The translations under genes were made by a program, and so were the position numbers. This document shows, one piece after another, positions 1 through 6,588 of a DNA stretch of 9,559 bases (positions are counted from its first letter, which is position 1; the number at the start of each line of letters is the position of its first letter). Under the pieces are notes generated by a model. That model ran no database searches and had not been told where the DNA came from. It was given only the letters and a program-made list of their open reading frames with translations. The DNA comes from Candidatus Rokuibacteriota bacterium (GTDB lineage Bacteria > Methylomirabilota > Methylomirabilia > Rokubacteriales > CSP1-6), in contig JACOVB010000327.1 in the NCBI GenBank assembly GCA_016177555.1, positions 1 to 9,559 of the forward strand, written 5' to 3'.

Positions 1-13
1 TAGCTGGAGGACG

Positions 14-58
14 CAAGAAACGGCTCCCCGGGGGCTCGCGTGAGCCCCCGGGGCGAGC
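14..58 (-). terminator. Rho-independent terminator closing the uvr operon
   Basis: A perfect 12-bp inverted repeat (CCCCGGGGGCTC at 26-37, GAGCCCCCGGGG at 42-53) encloses a 4-nt loop. Read on the minus strand it is followed, after a few bases, by the U-rich tail TTTCTT (15-20). It starts just past the stop codon of the small secreted protein gene at 65. The stem is very GC-rich and the tail is short and interrupted, as is common in high-GC genomes. It is a convincing end for the minus-strand transcript carrying uvrC and the secreted protein gene. Confidence 0.85.
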
Positions 59-64
59 ACGGGG

Positions 65-313
65 CTACTTCTTCTTCAGCGTCAGGGTGATTACCTTCGC
101 GGCCTCTTCGGCCTTGACGATCGACTCGGCATGCTTGCCAGCTGCTTGAAGCGTCTTCGCCTCCGCCGCTATCGCCTTCGCCTTGGTGGAGTTAGCGTCG
201 GTCTTGCCAGCCGTCGCGTCCTCGATCTGCTTGATAAGCAAGGGGCACTGGAACGCCAGCGCCGGGCTCGCCATCACGGCCACCATCGCGAGAGCCATGA
301 GGATCTTCTTCAT
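65..313 (-). CDS. Small exported alpha-helical protein, function unknown
   Basis: This is an 82-residue protein with a clear Sec signal peptide: basic MKK start, hydrophobic residues 5-18, and an A-L-A cleavage motif at 18-20, so the mature protein is about 62 residues and probably periplasmic. The mature part starts FQCP, has one cysteine (C23), and is otherwise a lysine/alanine-rich helical stretch ending in KKK. The segment around AGKHAES (58-64) resembles the second half of a TPR-like helix pair. From memory, similar short exported proteins with an N-terminal F-x-C-P occur in GC-rich environmental bacteria, but I know no assigned function. The ATG is preceded by a near-perfect Shine-Dalgarno (GGAGGTGA, 6 nt upstream), the strongest in the window, which fixes the start. 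It lies 36 nt after the uvrC stop and directly before the terminator, so it is probably the last cistron of that transcript. The real-gene call is firm; the function is open. Confidence 0.8.
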   Translation of the reverse strand: MKKILMALAMVAVMASPALAFQCPLLIKQIEDATAGKTDANSTKAKAIAAEAKTLQAAGKHAESIVKAEEAAKVITLTLKKK

Positions 314-349
314 TGCGCGTCACCTCCTCTCTGATGAGATTCCATGCTC

Positions 350-2185
350 CTAACCGCCTGATCCCTCCCCGGGTTCCCGGGCCCCGGGACCTCGGTGGAA
401 GAAATCATGGATCCGCTGCGCCAGCTTCGGGGTGATCTTCGGCACCGCTGCCAGATCCGCCACGGAGGCCGCACGGACGCCCCGGGCCGAGCCCAGGCTC
501 CGGAGCAGACTCGTCCGGAGCGTCGGTCCGACTCCGGGGATCCGGTCGAGCTCGGAGCTGATCGTCCGTCGCTGGCGCAGCGTCTTGTGATACGTGATGG
601 CGAACCGATGCGCCTCGTCCCGGATCTTCTGCAGCGTCTGGAGCGCGGGCGACCCGAGATCCAGCAGGAGCGGCGCGAGGCGCTCCGGCACGTAGACCTC
701 CTCCGCCCGCTTCGCCAGGGCCGCGATCGGGACGTAGTCGAGCCCGAGGGCCTCGAGCACCTTGCTTCCCACGCCGAGCTGACCGCGGCCCCCGTCGAGA
801 AGGATCAGGTCCGGCAGCGGGGCCTCGGTCTCGAGCGCCTTCGAGTAGCGCCGCGTCAGCACCTCGCGCATGGACGCCACGTCGTCGGGCCCGGTGACGG
901 TGCGGATCTTGTACCGCTTGTACTCGTCCTTCTTCATGTCCCCGTTCTGCCAGACGACCATGGAGGCCACCGTCTCGCTGCCCTGGATCGTGGAGATGTC
1001 GAAGGCCTCGATGCGGTGGGGCGGCGCGGGCAGCCCGAGCGCGCGCGTCATCTCGTCCAGGACCACCTGCTCCCGGTTCGCCCGGGACAGCAGGTGGGTC
1101 TGGAGCGCGAGGGCCGCGTTCTCCTCCGCCATGGCCACGAGCTCGCGCCGGCGCCCCCGCTGCGGGGCCACCACCTCCACTCGCGCGCCGCGGCTCTGCC
1201 GCAGCCACGCCGCGGTCAGCTCGGCGTCGGGGATGTCCGCCGACAGGAGGATCTCGGCCGGGGGGATCACCTGGCGCGCATAGAACTGATGGATGAAGGC
1301 CGACAGGATCTCGCCGTCCGTCCACCCCGAGACGCGGTCGAAGAAGAATGACTCACGCCCCAGGAGCCGCCCCTTGCGCACGAAGAAGAGCTGGACGCAG
1401 GCCTCTCCCCCCTGGCGCACGACTCCCACGATGTCCTGGTCCATCTCGTCGGTGGAGATGATCTTCTGGCGCTCACGCACGGTGTTCAGCGCCTGGACCC
1501 GGTCCCGGAGCGCGGCGGCCCGCTCGAACTTCATCTCCGCCGCGGCCGTCTCCATCTCGCGCGTCAGCTCCTTCGCCAGCTCGTCGTGCTTCCCCTCGAG
1601 GAATCGCTGCACGGCGGCCACGGTCCGCGCATACTCCTCCCGCGTCTCCTGCCCCGTGCACGGCGCATTGCAGCGGTGGATGAAGTACTGGATGCACGGC
1701 CGGGCGAGGGCGCCATCGATCGTGATCCGGCAGGTGCGCAGCGGGAAGAGCTGCCGGACGAGGCGCAGGGTCTCCCGCACGGCCGTGGCGGGGTAGAACG
1801 GACCGTAGTAGGCAGCGCCGTCCTTCTGCACCCGGCGCGCCACCACGAGCCGCGGGAACCCCTCGTCGGTCGTGAGCTTGAGGAACGGGTAGTGCTTGTC
1901 GTCGCGGAGGATGATGTTGTAGCGGGGCCGGTGCCGCTTGACGAGATTGGACTCGAGGATCAGCGCTTCCAGCTCGTTGCCCGTGACGATGTACTCGACG
2001 TCCCGGATCTGGCCCACGAGCGCGTCCGTCTTGGGATCCCGCGCCCGGGACTCCTGGAAGTAGGAGCGCACCCGGCTCCGCAGAGACCCGGCCTTCCCCA
2101 CGTAGATGATCTGGCCCTTCGCGTCCTTGTAGAAGTAGACGCCGGGCCGATCCGGGGCCTCCGCCACCTTCTCCTCGAGGGTCAC
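350..2185 (-). CDS. uvrC: UvrABC excinuclease subunit C
   Basis: UvrC (611 residues, normal length) makes both incisions around a lesion in nucleotide excision repair after UvrB has loaded on damaged DNA. Domains run in order: an N-terminal GIY-YIG nuclease domain for the 3' cut (GVYFYKD near 15-21, IIYVGKAGSLRSRV near 26-39), a cysteine-bearing region (RPCIQYFIHRCNAPC near 162-176), a UVR motif that contacts UvrB (about 200-235, FERAAALRDRVQAL), the RNase H-like domain for the 5' cut (IEAFDIS, later LLDGGRGQLG and DEAHRFAITYHK, carrying the expected Asp, Asp and His), and a C-terminal helix-hairpin-helix pair (LDRIPGVGP, then AAVPKITPKLAQRI). The start is GTG at 2183-2185. No good Shine-Dalgarno is visible; a TAGAAT hexamer lies just upstream. 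The gene follows the 69-aa membrane protein gene by 86 nt. No frameshift or missing catalytic residue was seen, unlike in the neighbouring uvrB. Confidence 0.97.
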   Translation of the reverse strand: MTLEEKVAEAPDRPGVYFYKDAKGQIIYVGKAGSLRSRVRSYFQESRARDPKTDALVGQIRDVEYIVTGNELEALILESNLVKRHRPRYNIILRDDKHYPFLKLTTDEGFPRLVVARRVQKDGAAYYGPFYPATAVRETLRLVRQLFPLRTCRITIDGALARPCIQYFIHRCNAPCTGQETREEYARTVAAVQRFLEGKHDELAKELTREMETAAAEMKFERAAALRDRVQALNTVRERQKIISTDEMDQDIVGVVRQGGEACVQLFFVRKGRLLGRESFFFDRVSGWTDGEILSAFIHQFYARQVIPPAEILLSADIPDAELTAAWLRQSRGARVEVVAPQRGRRRELVAMAEENAALALQTHLLSRANREQVVLDEMTRALGLPAPPHRIEAFDISTIQGSETVASMVVWQNGDMKKDEYKRYKIRTVTGPDDVASMREVLTRRYSKALETEAPLPDLILLDGGRGQLGVGSKVLEALGLDYVPIAALAKRAEEVYVPERLAPLLLDLGSPALQTLQKIRDEAHRFAITYHKTLRQRRTISSELDRIPGVGPTLRTSLLRSLGSARGVRAASVADLAAVPKITPKLAQRIHDFFHRGPGAREPGEGSGG

Positions 2186-2191
2186 GCTCGT

Positions 2192-2197
2192 ATTCTA
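2192..2197 (-). promoter_or_regulatory. Possible -10 element immediately upstream of uvrC
   Basis: On the minus strand a TAGAAT hexamer (2192-2197) lies 6 nt before the uvrC GTG. At this spacing transcription would begin at or next to the start codon, which would give a leaderless uvrC message. This would fit the lack of a clear Shine-Dalgarno there. No recognisable -35 element was found at the proper distance, and the region upstream is a GC-rich inverted repeat (GGCGCC at both ends of about 22 nt). This is a weak call based on one hexamer and spacing. Confidence 0.25.
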
Positions 2198-2271
2198 CCT
2201 GGCGCCGGGCCCGCGGGGCGCCACCGCTCCAGCCCCTCGATGCTGGTTCGCGCCCACTCGGCGGGCTGCCG

Positions 2272-2481
2272 TCACCTCAGCAGCGTGGCCGCGAGGATGG
2301 CGAGTCCCAGCAGCGCGGGGAACAGGATCGACCAGCGCAGCGCGCGGCGAGTCCGGACCAGCAGCGGTGGCTCGGGCCGGCCCGGACGGGGCGGGTTCAG
2401 GAAACCGAGCACCTTCGCCAGCACCACGAGCCCGAGCGTCAGGCTCCCGAAGAGCACCAGCGCCCACTTGAAGATGCCCAC
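2272..2481 (-). CDS. Small two-helix membrane protein between uvrB and uvrC
   Basis: A 69-residue protein is predicted from a GTG at 2479-2481, only 4 nt after the uvrB stop (TGA, 2486-2488), a spacing typical of translational coupling. A GGAGG inside the last uvrB codons lies about 12 nt upstream. The sequence has two hydrophobic helices (about 4-27 and 50-68) joined by a proline/arginine-rich loop (PPRPGRPEPP followed by LVRTRRALRW), so an inner-membrane hairpin is likely. The same frame stays open upstream through uvrB, but that extension has arginine/serine-rich shadow composition and is rejected. No family is recognised. Its position between two repair genes may only mean shared transcription. 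If uvrB translation stops early because of the lesion there, coupled translation of this gene should also fall. Confidence 0.65.
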   Translation of the reverse strand: MGIFKWALVLFGSLTLGLVVLAKVLGFLNPPRPGRPEPPLLVRTRRALRWSILFPALLGLAILAATLLR

Positions 2482-2485
2482 CGGC

Positions 2486-4401
2486 TCAGCGGACCTCCAG
2501 CTCGATCTTCCGGAGCGCCTTGACCCGGTCCCGGAGCTCGGCGGCCCGCTCGAAGTCCAGGCGCTTGGCCGCCTCGCGCATGGCCGCCTCCAGCTCGGCG
2601 ATGTGCGCCGCCAGTGCCTGCGGGCTCTCCCAGGCCGGCTCCGCCACGTCCGGCACCTCGACCGTGTAGTAGTCCCGCTCAGGCACGGTCTCGAGCAGCT
2701 CACGGATGGACTTCTTGATGGACTCCGGCGTGATGCCGTGGGCGCCGTTGTACTCCGCCTGGGCCGCCCGCCGCCGCTCGGTCTCGGCGATGGCCTCCTG
2801 CATGGAGCCGGTGACGCGGTCGGCGTACATGAGGACCTCGCCGTTGACGTGCCGCGCGGCCCGTCCCGACGTCTGGATCAAGGACGTGGCGGAGCGCAGG
2901 TACCCCTCCTTGTCCGCATCCAGAATTCCCACGAGCGAGACCTCGGGCAAGTCCAGGCCTTCGCGCAAGAGGTTGATGCCGACCAGGGCATCGAACTTGC
3001 CCAGACGCAGGTCAGCGTGGTGATCAGCACCCGCTCGTCGCGCTCCGCGCGCGCCCGCACCTCGTGCATGAGGTCGTCCACCTGGATCGAGGCGGGGCGG
3101 ACCGTGATCCTGGGGTCCATGAGCCCGGTGGGCCGGATGATCTGCTCGGCGACGGCCCCTCCCGCGGAGGCGCGGCTGCCGGCCTCGCGCTGGGCCCCGG
3201 CCCGGGTGAGCTCGTAGGCCCCCGGCGTCGCCGAGACGTAGAGCACCTGGCCCACGACTGCCTGGAACTCGTCGAAGGTCAGCGGGCGGTTGTCGAAGGC
3301 CGAGGGCAGGCGGAAGCCGTACTCCACCAGCGACTCCTTCCGCGTGCGATCGCCGGGGTACATGGCGCGGATCTGGGGCACGGTGACATGCGACTCGTCG
3401 ATGATGACCAGGGAATCCTTGGGCAGGTAGTCCATGAGGGTGGGCGGGTTCTGCCCGGGCTTGCGCCCGGAGAGGTGGCGGGAGTAGTTCTCGATGCCGT
3501 GGCAGTACCCGATCTCGCGCAGCATCTCCATGTCGAAGAGCGTGCGCTGCTCGAGCCGCTGGGCCTCCAGCAGCCGCCCCCGGGACCGGAAGAACGCCAG
3601 CCGCTCCCGCAGCTCCTCCTGGATGCCGCCGAGCGCCCGCTCCAGCTGCTCGGCGGGCGTGACGTAATGGCTCGCCGGATAGATGCGCGCGCTCGGCACC
3701 GCCCCGGTGATGGTCCCGCGCAGGGGGTCGAGCGTGACCAGCCGCTCGATGGTGTCGCCCCAGAGCTCGACCCGCAGCGCCTGCGACTCGGAGGCCGCCG
3801 GAAAGATCTCGATGACGTCGCCGCGCACGCGGAAGGTGCCCCGGCGGAAGTCGTAGTCGTTGCGCTCGTACTGGGTCGCCACGAGGTCCCGGATCAGCGT
3901 CTCCCGGGCCACGGTCTGCCCGGTTGCGAGCCCCACGTGCATCCCCCGATAGGTCTCGGGCTCACCGATGCCGTAGATGCAGGACACCGACGCCACCACG
4001 ACCACGTCGCGCCGCTCGAAGAGCGCCGTCGTCGCCGAGTGGCGCATGCGGTCGATCTCATCGTTCACCAGCGCGTCCTTCTCGATGTAGGTGTCCGACT
4101 GCGGGATGTACGCCTCGGGCTGGTAGTAGTCGTAGTAGGAGACGAAGTACTCCACGGCGCTGTCGGGGAAGAAGGCCTTGAACTCACTGTAGAGCTGCGC
4201 GGCCAGGGTCTTGTTGGGGGAGATCACCAGGGCCGGGCGCTTCCGCCGGCTGATCACGTTGGCCAGGGTGAAGGTCTTGCCGCTCCCCGTGATGCCCAGG
4301 AGCACGGTGTGGGGGCGTCCCTCCCCGATCAGCGTGACGAGCCGGTCGATGGCGCCGGGCTGGTCGCCCGCCGGCGCGAAGTCGGAGGCGAGTCTGAACA
4401 C
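2486..4401 (-). pseudogene. uvrB: Excinuclease subunit B (UvrB), disrupted by internal deletion and frameshift
   Basis: UvrB is the DNA helicase-like subunit that verifies damage, opens the strands with its beta-hairpin and recruits UvrC. The first segment (4401 to about 3010, some 464 codons) shows Walker A GITGSGKT (about 36-43), the beta-hairpin region [19 protein letters not shown] (about 84-102), the DESH box (about 334-337) and YVSATPG. After RVLITTLT the frame no longer matches: the original frame runs as nonsense to a stop at 2878, while the true C-terminal half ([37 protein letters not shown] motif [14 protein letters not shown]) continues in another frame to the stop at 2486. About 36 conserved codons (those that normally include a YLHS-type motif) are absent. 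GTG at 4399-4401 is chosen as start because MFRLASDF matches UvrB N-termini; it lies 5 nt after the HNH stop. There is also a family-atypical insertion of roughly 12 residues after YELTRAG. As sequenced, no functional UvrB can be made. Confidence 0.9.
3006..3016 (-). other. Deletion/frameshift junction inside uvrB
   Basis: On the minus strand the bases read CTGACCTGCGTC. CTG ACC ends the N-terminal frame (L-T of TTLT), while the same GACC, read one phase over, starts GAC CTG CGT (D-L-R of DLRLG). Comparison with E. coli UvrB, recalled from memory, places 36 residues between these points, so about 109 nt are missing. The overlap suggests a 4-bp microhomology (GACC) at the break, but the ancestral sequence is not visible, so this is inferred. 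No insertion, repeat or mobile-element end is present at the junction. Confidence 0.8.
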
Positions 4402-4406
4402 CGAGG

Positions 4407-4937
4407 CTACAGGCTCGACGGGACGGCGACCAGGTACTTGCGCCAGGAATCCATGAACGACGTGGCGTGCGGGTGTCGCAGCAGGTGCACGGAGAAGAGG
4501 AAGTGCGGGTGCACCGGTTCGCGGATGAGCCGGAGCCGTGCCTCTTCCAGCGTGCGGTTGCCCTTCCGGAGGTTGCAGCGGAGGCACGCCGCGACCACGT
4601 TGGTCCAGGTGGTTTGCCCGCCCCGGGACCGCGGCACCACGTGGTCCACGGTGAGCTTCTCCCCGCGCCGGCTGCAGTACTGGCAGATGTACCCATCCCG
4701 GCGCAGGATGTTCTTCTTGTTGAACGCCACCCGCTCGAGGAAGGGCTTTCGGATGTAGACGCCCAGCCGGATGACGGACGGGAGCGGGAAGACCCGCGAC
4801 GGTGAGCGGACGACTCTCGGCGAGGCCTCGACGCCTTCGGCCTTGCCGCTCAGGACGAGCGTGATGGCTCGTTTGGCGTTCGTGAAGTGCAGCGGCTCGT
4901 ACGTGTAGTTCAGCACCAGCACCGCTAGGTCATCCAT
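4407..4937 (-). CDS. HNH endonuclease family protein
   Basis: This 176-residue protein belongs to the compact HNH nuclease family widespread in bacteria. The N-terminal part ([19 protein letters not shown], about 7-24) is the usual lead-in of this family. The nuclease fold follows: a zinc-binding CQYC (85-88), the catalytic [11 protein letters not shown] (97-107, with D98-H99), [12 protein letters not shown] (111-122, N113 and the second cysteine pair C118/C121) and the family's [14 protein letters not shown] tail. All metal and catalytic positions are present, so it should be active. The biological substrate of this subfamily is not well established. The start is the ATG at 4935-4937; a second ATG at 4931-4933 is out of frame. 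GGAGG lies only 3 nt upstream, a short spacing. It is the first gene after the promoter at 4949-4977 and ends 5 nt before uvrB, so it heads the uvr operon. Confidence 0.9.
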   Translation of the reverse strand: MDDLAVLVLNYTYEPLHFTNAKRAITLVLSGKAEGVEASPRVVRSPSRVFPLPSVIRLGVYIRKPFLERVAFNKKNILRRDGYICQYCSRRGEKLTVDHVVPRSRGGQTTWTNVVAACLRCNLRKGNRTLEEARLRLIREPVHPHFLFSVHLLRHPHATSFMDSWRKYLVAVPSSL

Positions 4938-4948
4938 ATACCTCCGTT

Positions 4949-4977
4949 AGGATATTCAGCGCGTCCCACCCTGTCAA
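4949..4977 (-). promoter_or_regulatory. Sigma-70-type promoter for the HNH-uvrB-uvrC operon
   Basis: The minus strand carries a perfect -35 hexamer TTGACA (4972-4977), a 17-bp spacer and a -10 hexamer TATCCT (4949-4954). This is the best housekeeping promoter in the window and it lies between the membrane protein gene stop (5009) and the HNH start (4937). Normal spacing puts the transcription start near 4942, inside the Shine-Dalgarno (4941-4945), so the leader would be only about 5 nt. I see no LexA-type operator overlapping it. Confidence 0.75.
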
Positions 4978-5008
4978 CTCGCTCCTCGCCCCGACTTCGA
5001 CCGGCCTG

Positions 5009-5437
5009 CTACACCAGGGCCCGCCACACAAGGTGGGCGCAGCCGGCCATGAGCACGAAGACGGAGGCGGCGAGCACCGGGTTCCACACCACGAGCCCCG
5101 CCAGGAAGCAGAGCAGGATGAAGCAGCCCACGTAGAAGCGCAGCTCCCGCCTGTCCACCCAGCCCCCCTTGCCGATCAGCGCGCGGCTCCGGGTCGCCAG
5201 GTACAGCGGCGAGTAGAGCAGGAAGAACGCCACCGCGAGACCGGAGAGCGCGAGCACTCCGCTCATGGCTCCCGCCACGCCCCAGATGGCCCAGGGCATG
5301 AGCCATTCGCCGACGCTGTCGCCGGCGGTGCGCGGCATGTACTCCGGCCGGAAGTACACGAACAGCACCGCCACCGAGTACGCCGGCAGTGCCACCTCGA
5401 TCCATCTGCGGTACCGGGCCGTGATCGAGAGTTCCAT
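5009..5437 (-). CDS. Multi-pass membrane protein, function unknown
   Basis: A 142-residue hydrophobic protein with about four membrane helices (roughly 13-29, 48-77 with a possible internal turn, 101-118 and 120-138) and a short charged cytoplasmic-type loop (ATRSRALIGKGGWVDRRELR, 81-100). I recognise no family motif. Translation most likely starts at the ATG at 5435-5437, preceded by a purine-rich Shine-Dalgarno (GAGGGGAG, 4 nt spacing). The frame is open about 30 codons further upstream, but that part would cover the sigma-54 promoter and has no ribosome site. The gene stands alone: a promoter is found just before it, and the next gene has its own promoter starting 32 nt after its stop. I see no convincing terminator between them, so some read-through into the HNH gene is possible. 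Confidence 0.75.
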   Translation of the reverse strand: MELSITARYRRWIEVALPAYSVAVLFVYFRPEYMPRTAGDSVGEWLMPWAIWGVAGAMSGVLALSGLAVAFFLLYSPLYLATRSRALIGKGGWVDRRELRFYVGCFILLCFLAGLVVWNPVLAASVFVLMAGCAHLVWRALV

Positions 5438-5478
5438 GCGTCTCCCCTCCCTCTTGGATGATCCTGCACTTTCAGAGG

Positions 5479-5493
5479 GCATGGGGCGTGCCA
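5479..5493 (-). promoter_or_regulatory. Sigma-54 (RpoN) -24/-12 promoter for the membrane protein gene
   Basis: The minus strand reads TGGCACG-CCCC-ATGC, matching the RpoN consensus TGGCACG-N4-TTGC at every position but one, with exact spacing between the invariant GG and GC. The predicted transcription start is near 5467, giving a 30-nt leader that contains the Shine-Dalgarno of the downstream gene (start 5437). Such promoters need an AAA+ enhancer-binding protein bound upstream; an imperfect palindrome at 5544-5562 (GTTGA and TCAAC arms) is a possible site. Location, strand and match agree, so this is a strong prediction. Confidence 0.75.
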
Positions 5494-5543
5494 GTACCGG
5501 CGAGCCTCGAGCGGCAAGGTTTTCAGCCACTTGGGAGGATCCC

Positions 5544-5562
5544 GTTGAGGTCGAGCGTCAAC
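5544..5562. promoter_or_regulatory. Imperfect palindrome, possible activator site
   Basis: A 19-bp interrupted inverted repeat with GTTGA and TCAAC arms and a partly symmetric centre lies about 75 to 95 bp upstream of the predicted sigma-54 transcription start. That is the normal distance range for enhancer-binding proteins. It is not a recognised consensus for NtrC, NifA or PspF, and a symmetric pair of 5-mers can arise by chance. Confidence 0.3.
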
Positions 5563-5651
5563 AGGAGAACAGCTGGCCCGAACACCCCGTCACCCACGTC
5601 ACGGGCCGGGCAGGGATCCCCGGGGGTCGTCCATCACCGGGAGCGTCCGCA

Positions 5652-6578
5652 TCATGGGAGCGAGAGTATCTCGCAGAGGATCCCCTCGCGAAGGCCGTGG
5701 TCGCTCACGATGAGCGAGTGGAACCCCAGGCGCTCCATGGCGGCGAGACAGATGGCGATGCCGGGGATGAGGACGTCCGCCCGCCCGGGCTCGAGGCAAG
5801 GCAGCCGCGACCGTTCCTCGAGCGTCAGCGCACCGAGCCGTGCCAGGAGGGTCTCCACCGCGGCCCTCGTCAACCGGTGCCCGTGCACCCGGTCGGCCTC
5901 GTAGGCAGCGAGCCCGAGATCCAGTGCGGCCAGTGCCGCCACCGTCCCCGCCGTCCCCACCAGGTCCCCGGCCGCGGCCGAGACGATCGCCTCGGGCACC
6001 TCCCTCGCCAGCTGCGCCTCGATCCGCTGCCGCATGAGCGCGAAGCGCCCCCACGCGACGGCCCCGGCGTCCATGAACTCCTCGGTGAGCGGCACCACGC
6101 CGAGTCGCAGGCTCGCCGCGGCCGCCGTACCGCCCTGGCGGCAGAGCACGAACTCCGTGCTGCCGCCGCCGATGTCGACGAGGACGAAGGACTCCGGCAG
6201 CTGCGTCAGGCTCCGGCGGACGGCCAGGAGGGTCAGCCGGCCCTCGTCGTCACCCGAGAGGATCTGCACCAACCGGCCGGTGGCCGCCTTCACGCGCCCT
6301 GCGAACTCGGCTCCGTTGGGAGCCTCCCTCACGGCGCTCGTGGCAACGATGTGGACGTCGGAGACCCCGAGCCGTTCGGCGGCGCTCACGAACCCGCCCA
6401 CCACGGCCACCGTCCGGCTCATGGGCTCGTCGCAGAGCCTCCCGGCCGCTGCCTGCCCTTCGCCGAGGCGCGTGACGTGCTGGCTCTCGTGGAGGGTCCG
6501 CCAGCCCTCTCCCTCCGTCTCGACCACCAGCAGACGCACCGTGTTGGTGCCGAGGTCGATGGTCGCCAGCCGCCTCAC
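5652..6578 (-). CDS. Ppx/GppA-family phosphatase (exopolyphosphatase / pppGpp phosphohydrolase)
   Basis: A 308-residue ASKHA-fold phosphatase of the short, two-domain Ppx/GppA type without the C-terminal HD-like domains of E. coli Ppx (about 510 residues). Family motifs are in order: phosphate-1 loop IDLGTNTVRLL (7-17), the THL/ATSAVREA segment (79-86), SGDDEGRL (108-115), phosphate-2 DIGGGSTEFV (135-144), adenosine-type GTAGT (208-212), HG (232-233), PGRADVLIPG (264-273) and SDHGLREG (292-299). Members remove terminal phosphate from polyphosphate or convert pppGpp to ppGpp; sequence alone does not choose between these, so no symbol is given. The start is GTG at 6576-6578, 10 nt after the kinase stop (6589), without a clear Shine-Dalgarno, so translation probably depends on coupling to the kinase gene. 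The protein has no signal peptide or membrane segment and should be cytosolic. Confidence 0.93.
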   Translation of the reverse strand: MRRLATIDLGTNTVRLLVVETEGEGWRTLHESQHVTRLGEGQAAAGRLCDEPMSRTVAVVGGFVSAAERLGVSDVHIVATSAVREAPNGAEFAGRVKAATGRLVQILSGDDEGRLTLLAVRRSLTQLPESFVLVDIGGGSTEFVLCRQGGTAAAASLRLGVVPLTEEFMDAGAVAWGRFALMRQRIEAQLAREVPEAIVSAAAGDLVGTAGTVAALAALDLGLAAYEADRVHGHRLTRAAVETLLARLGALTLEERSRLPCLEPGRADVLIPGIAICLAAMERLGFHSLIVSDHGLREGILCEILSLP

Positions 6579-6588
6579 GCGGCAGCGA

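Noticed and set aside
2482..2703. Upstream extension of the two-helix membrane protein to 143 residues
   Set aside because: The extra N-terminal part overlaps the conserved UVR-motif end of uvrB and has shadow composition. The GTG at 2481 begins a clean hydrophobic helix.
2486..4401. Programmed ribosomal frameshift in uvrB
   Set aside because: There is no slippery heptamer or downstream structure at the junction, and about 36 conserved codons are missing. A frameshift would not restore them.
3064..4758. Long plus-strand open frames opposite uvrB and HNH (and similarly 395-1351 and 1586-3217 opposite uvrC)
   Set aside because: Low-complexity Arg/Gly/Leu/Val composition, no recognisable domains, and full overlap with well-supported minus-strand genes.
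5438..5530. Longer start for the 142-aa membrane protein
   Set aside because: The extension would translate the sigma-54 promoter and predicted leader, lacks a ribosome site, and is less membrane-like than the part after the ATG at 5437.
5600..5651. GC palindrome GATCCCCGGGGGTC region after the Ppx/GppA gene as terminator
   Set aside because: The palindrome has no loop room for a stable hairpin and no T-rich tail on the minus strand.
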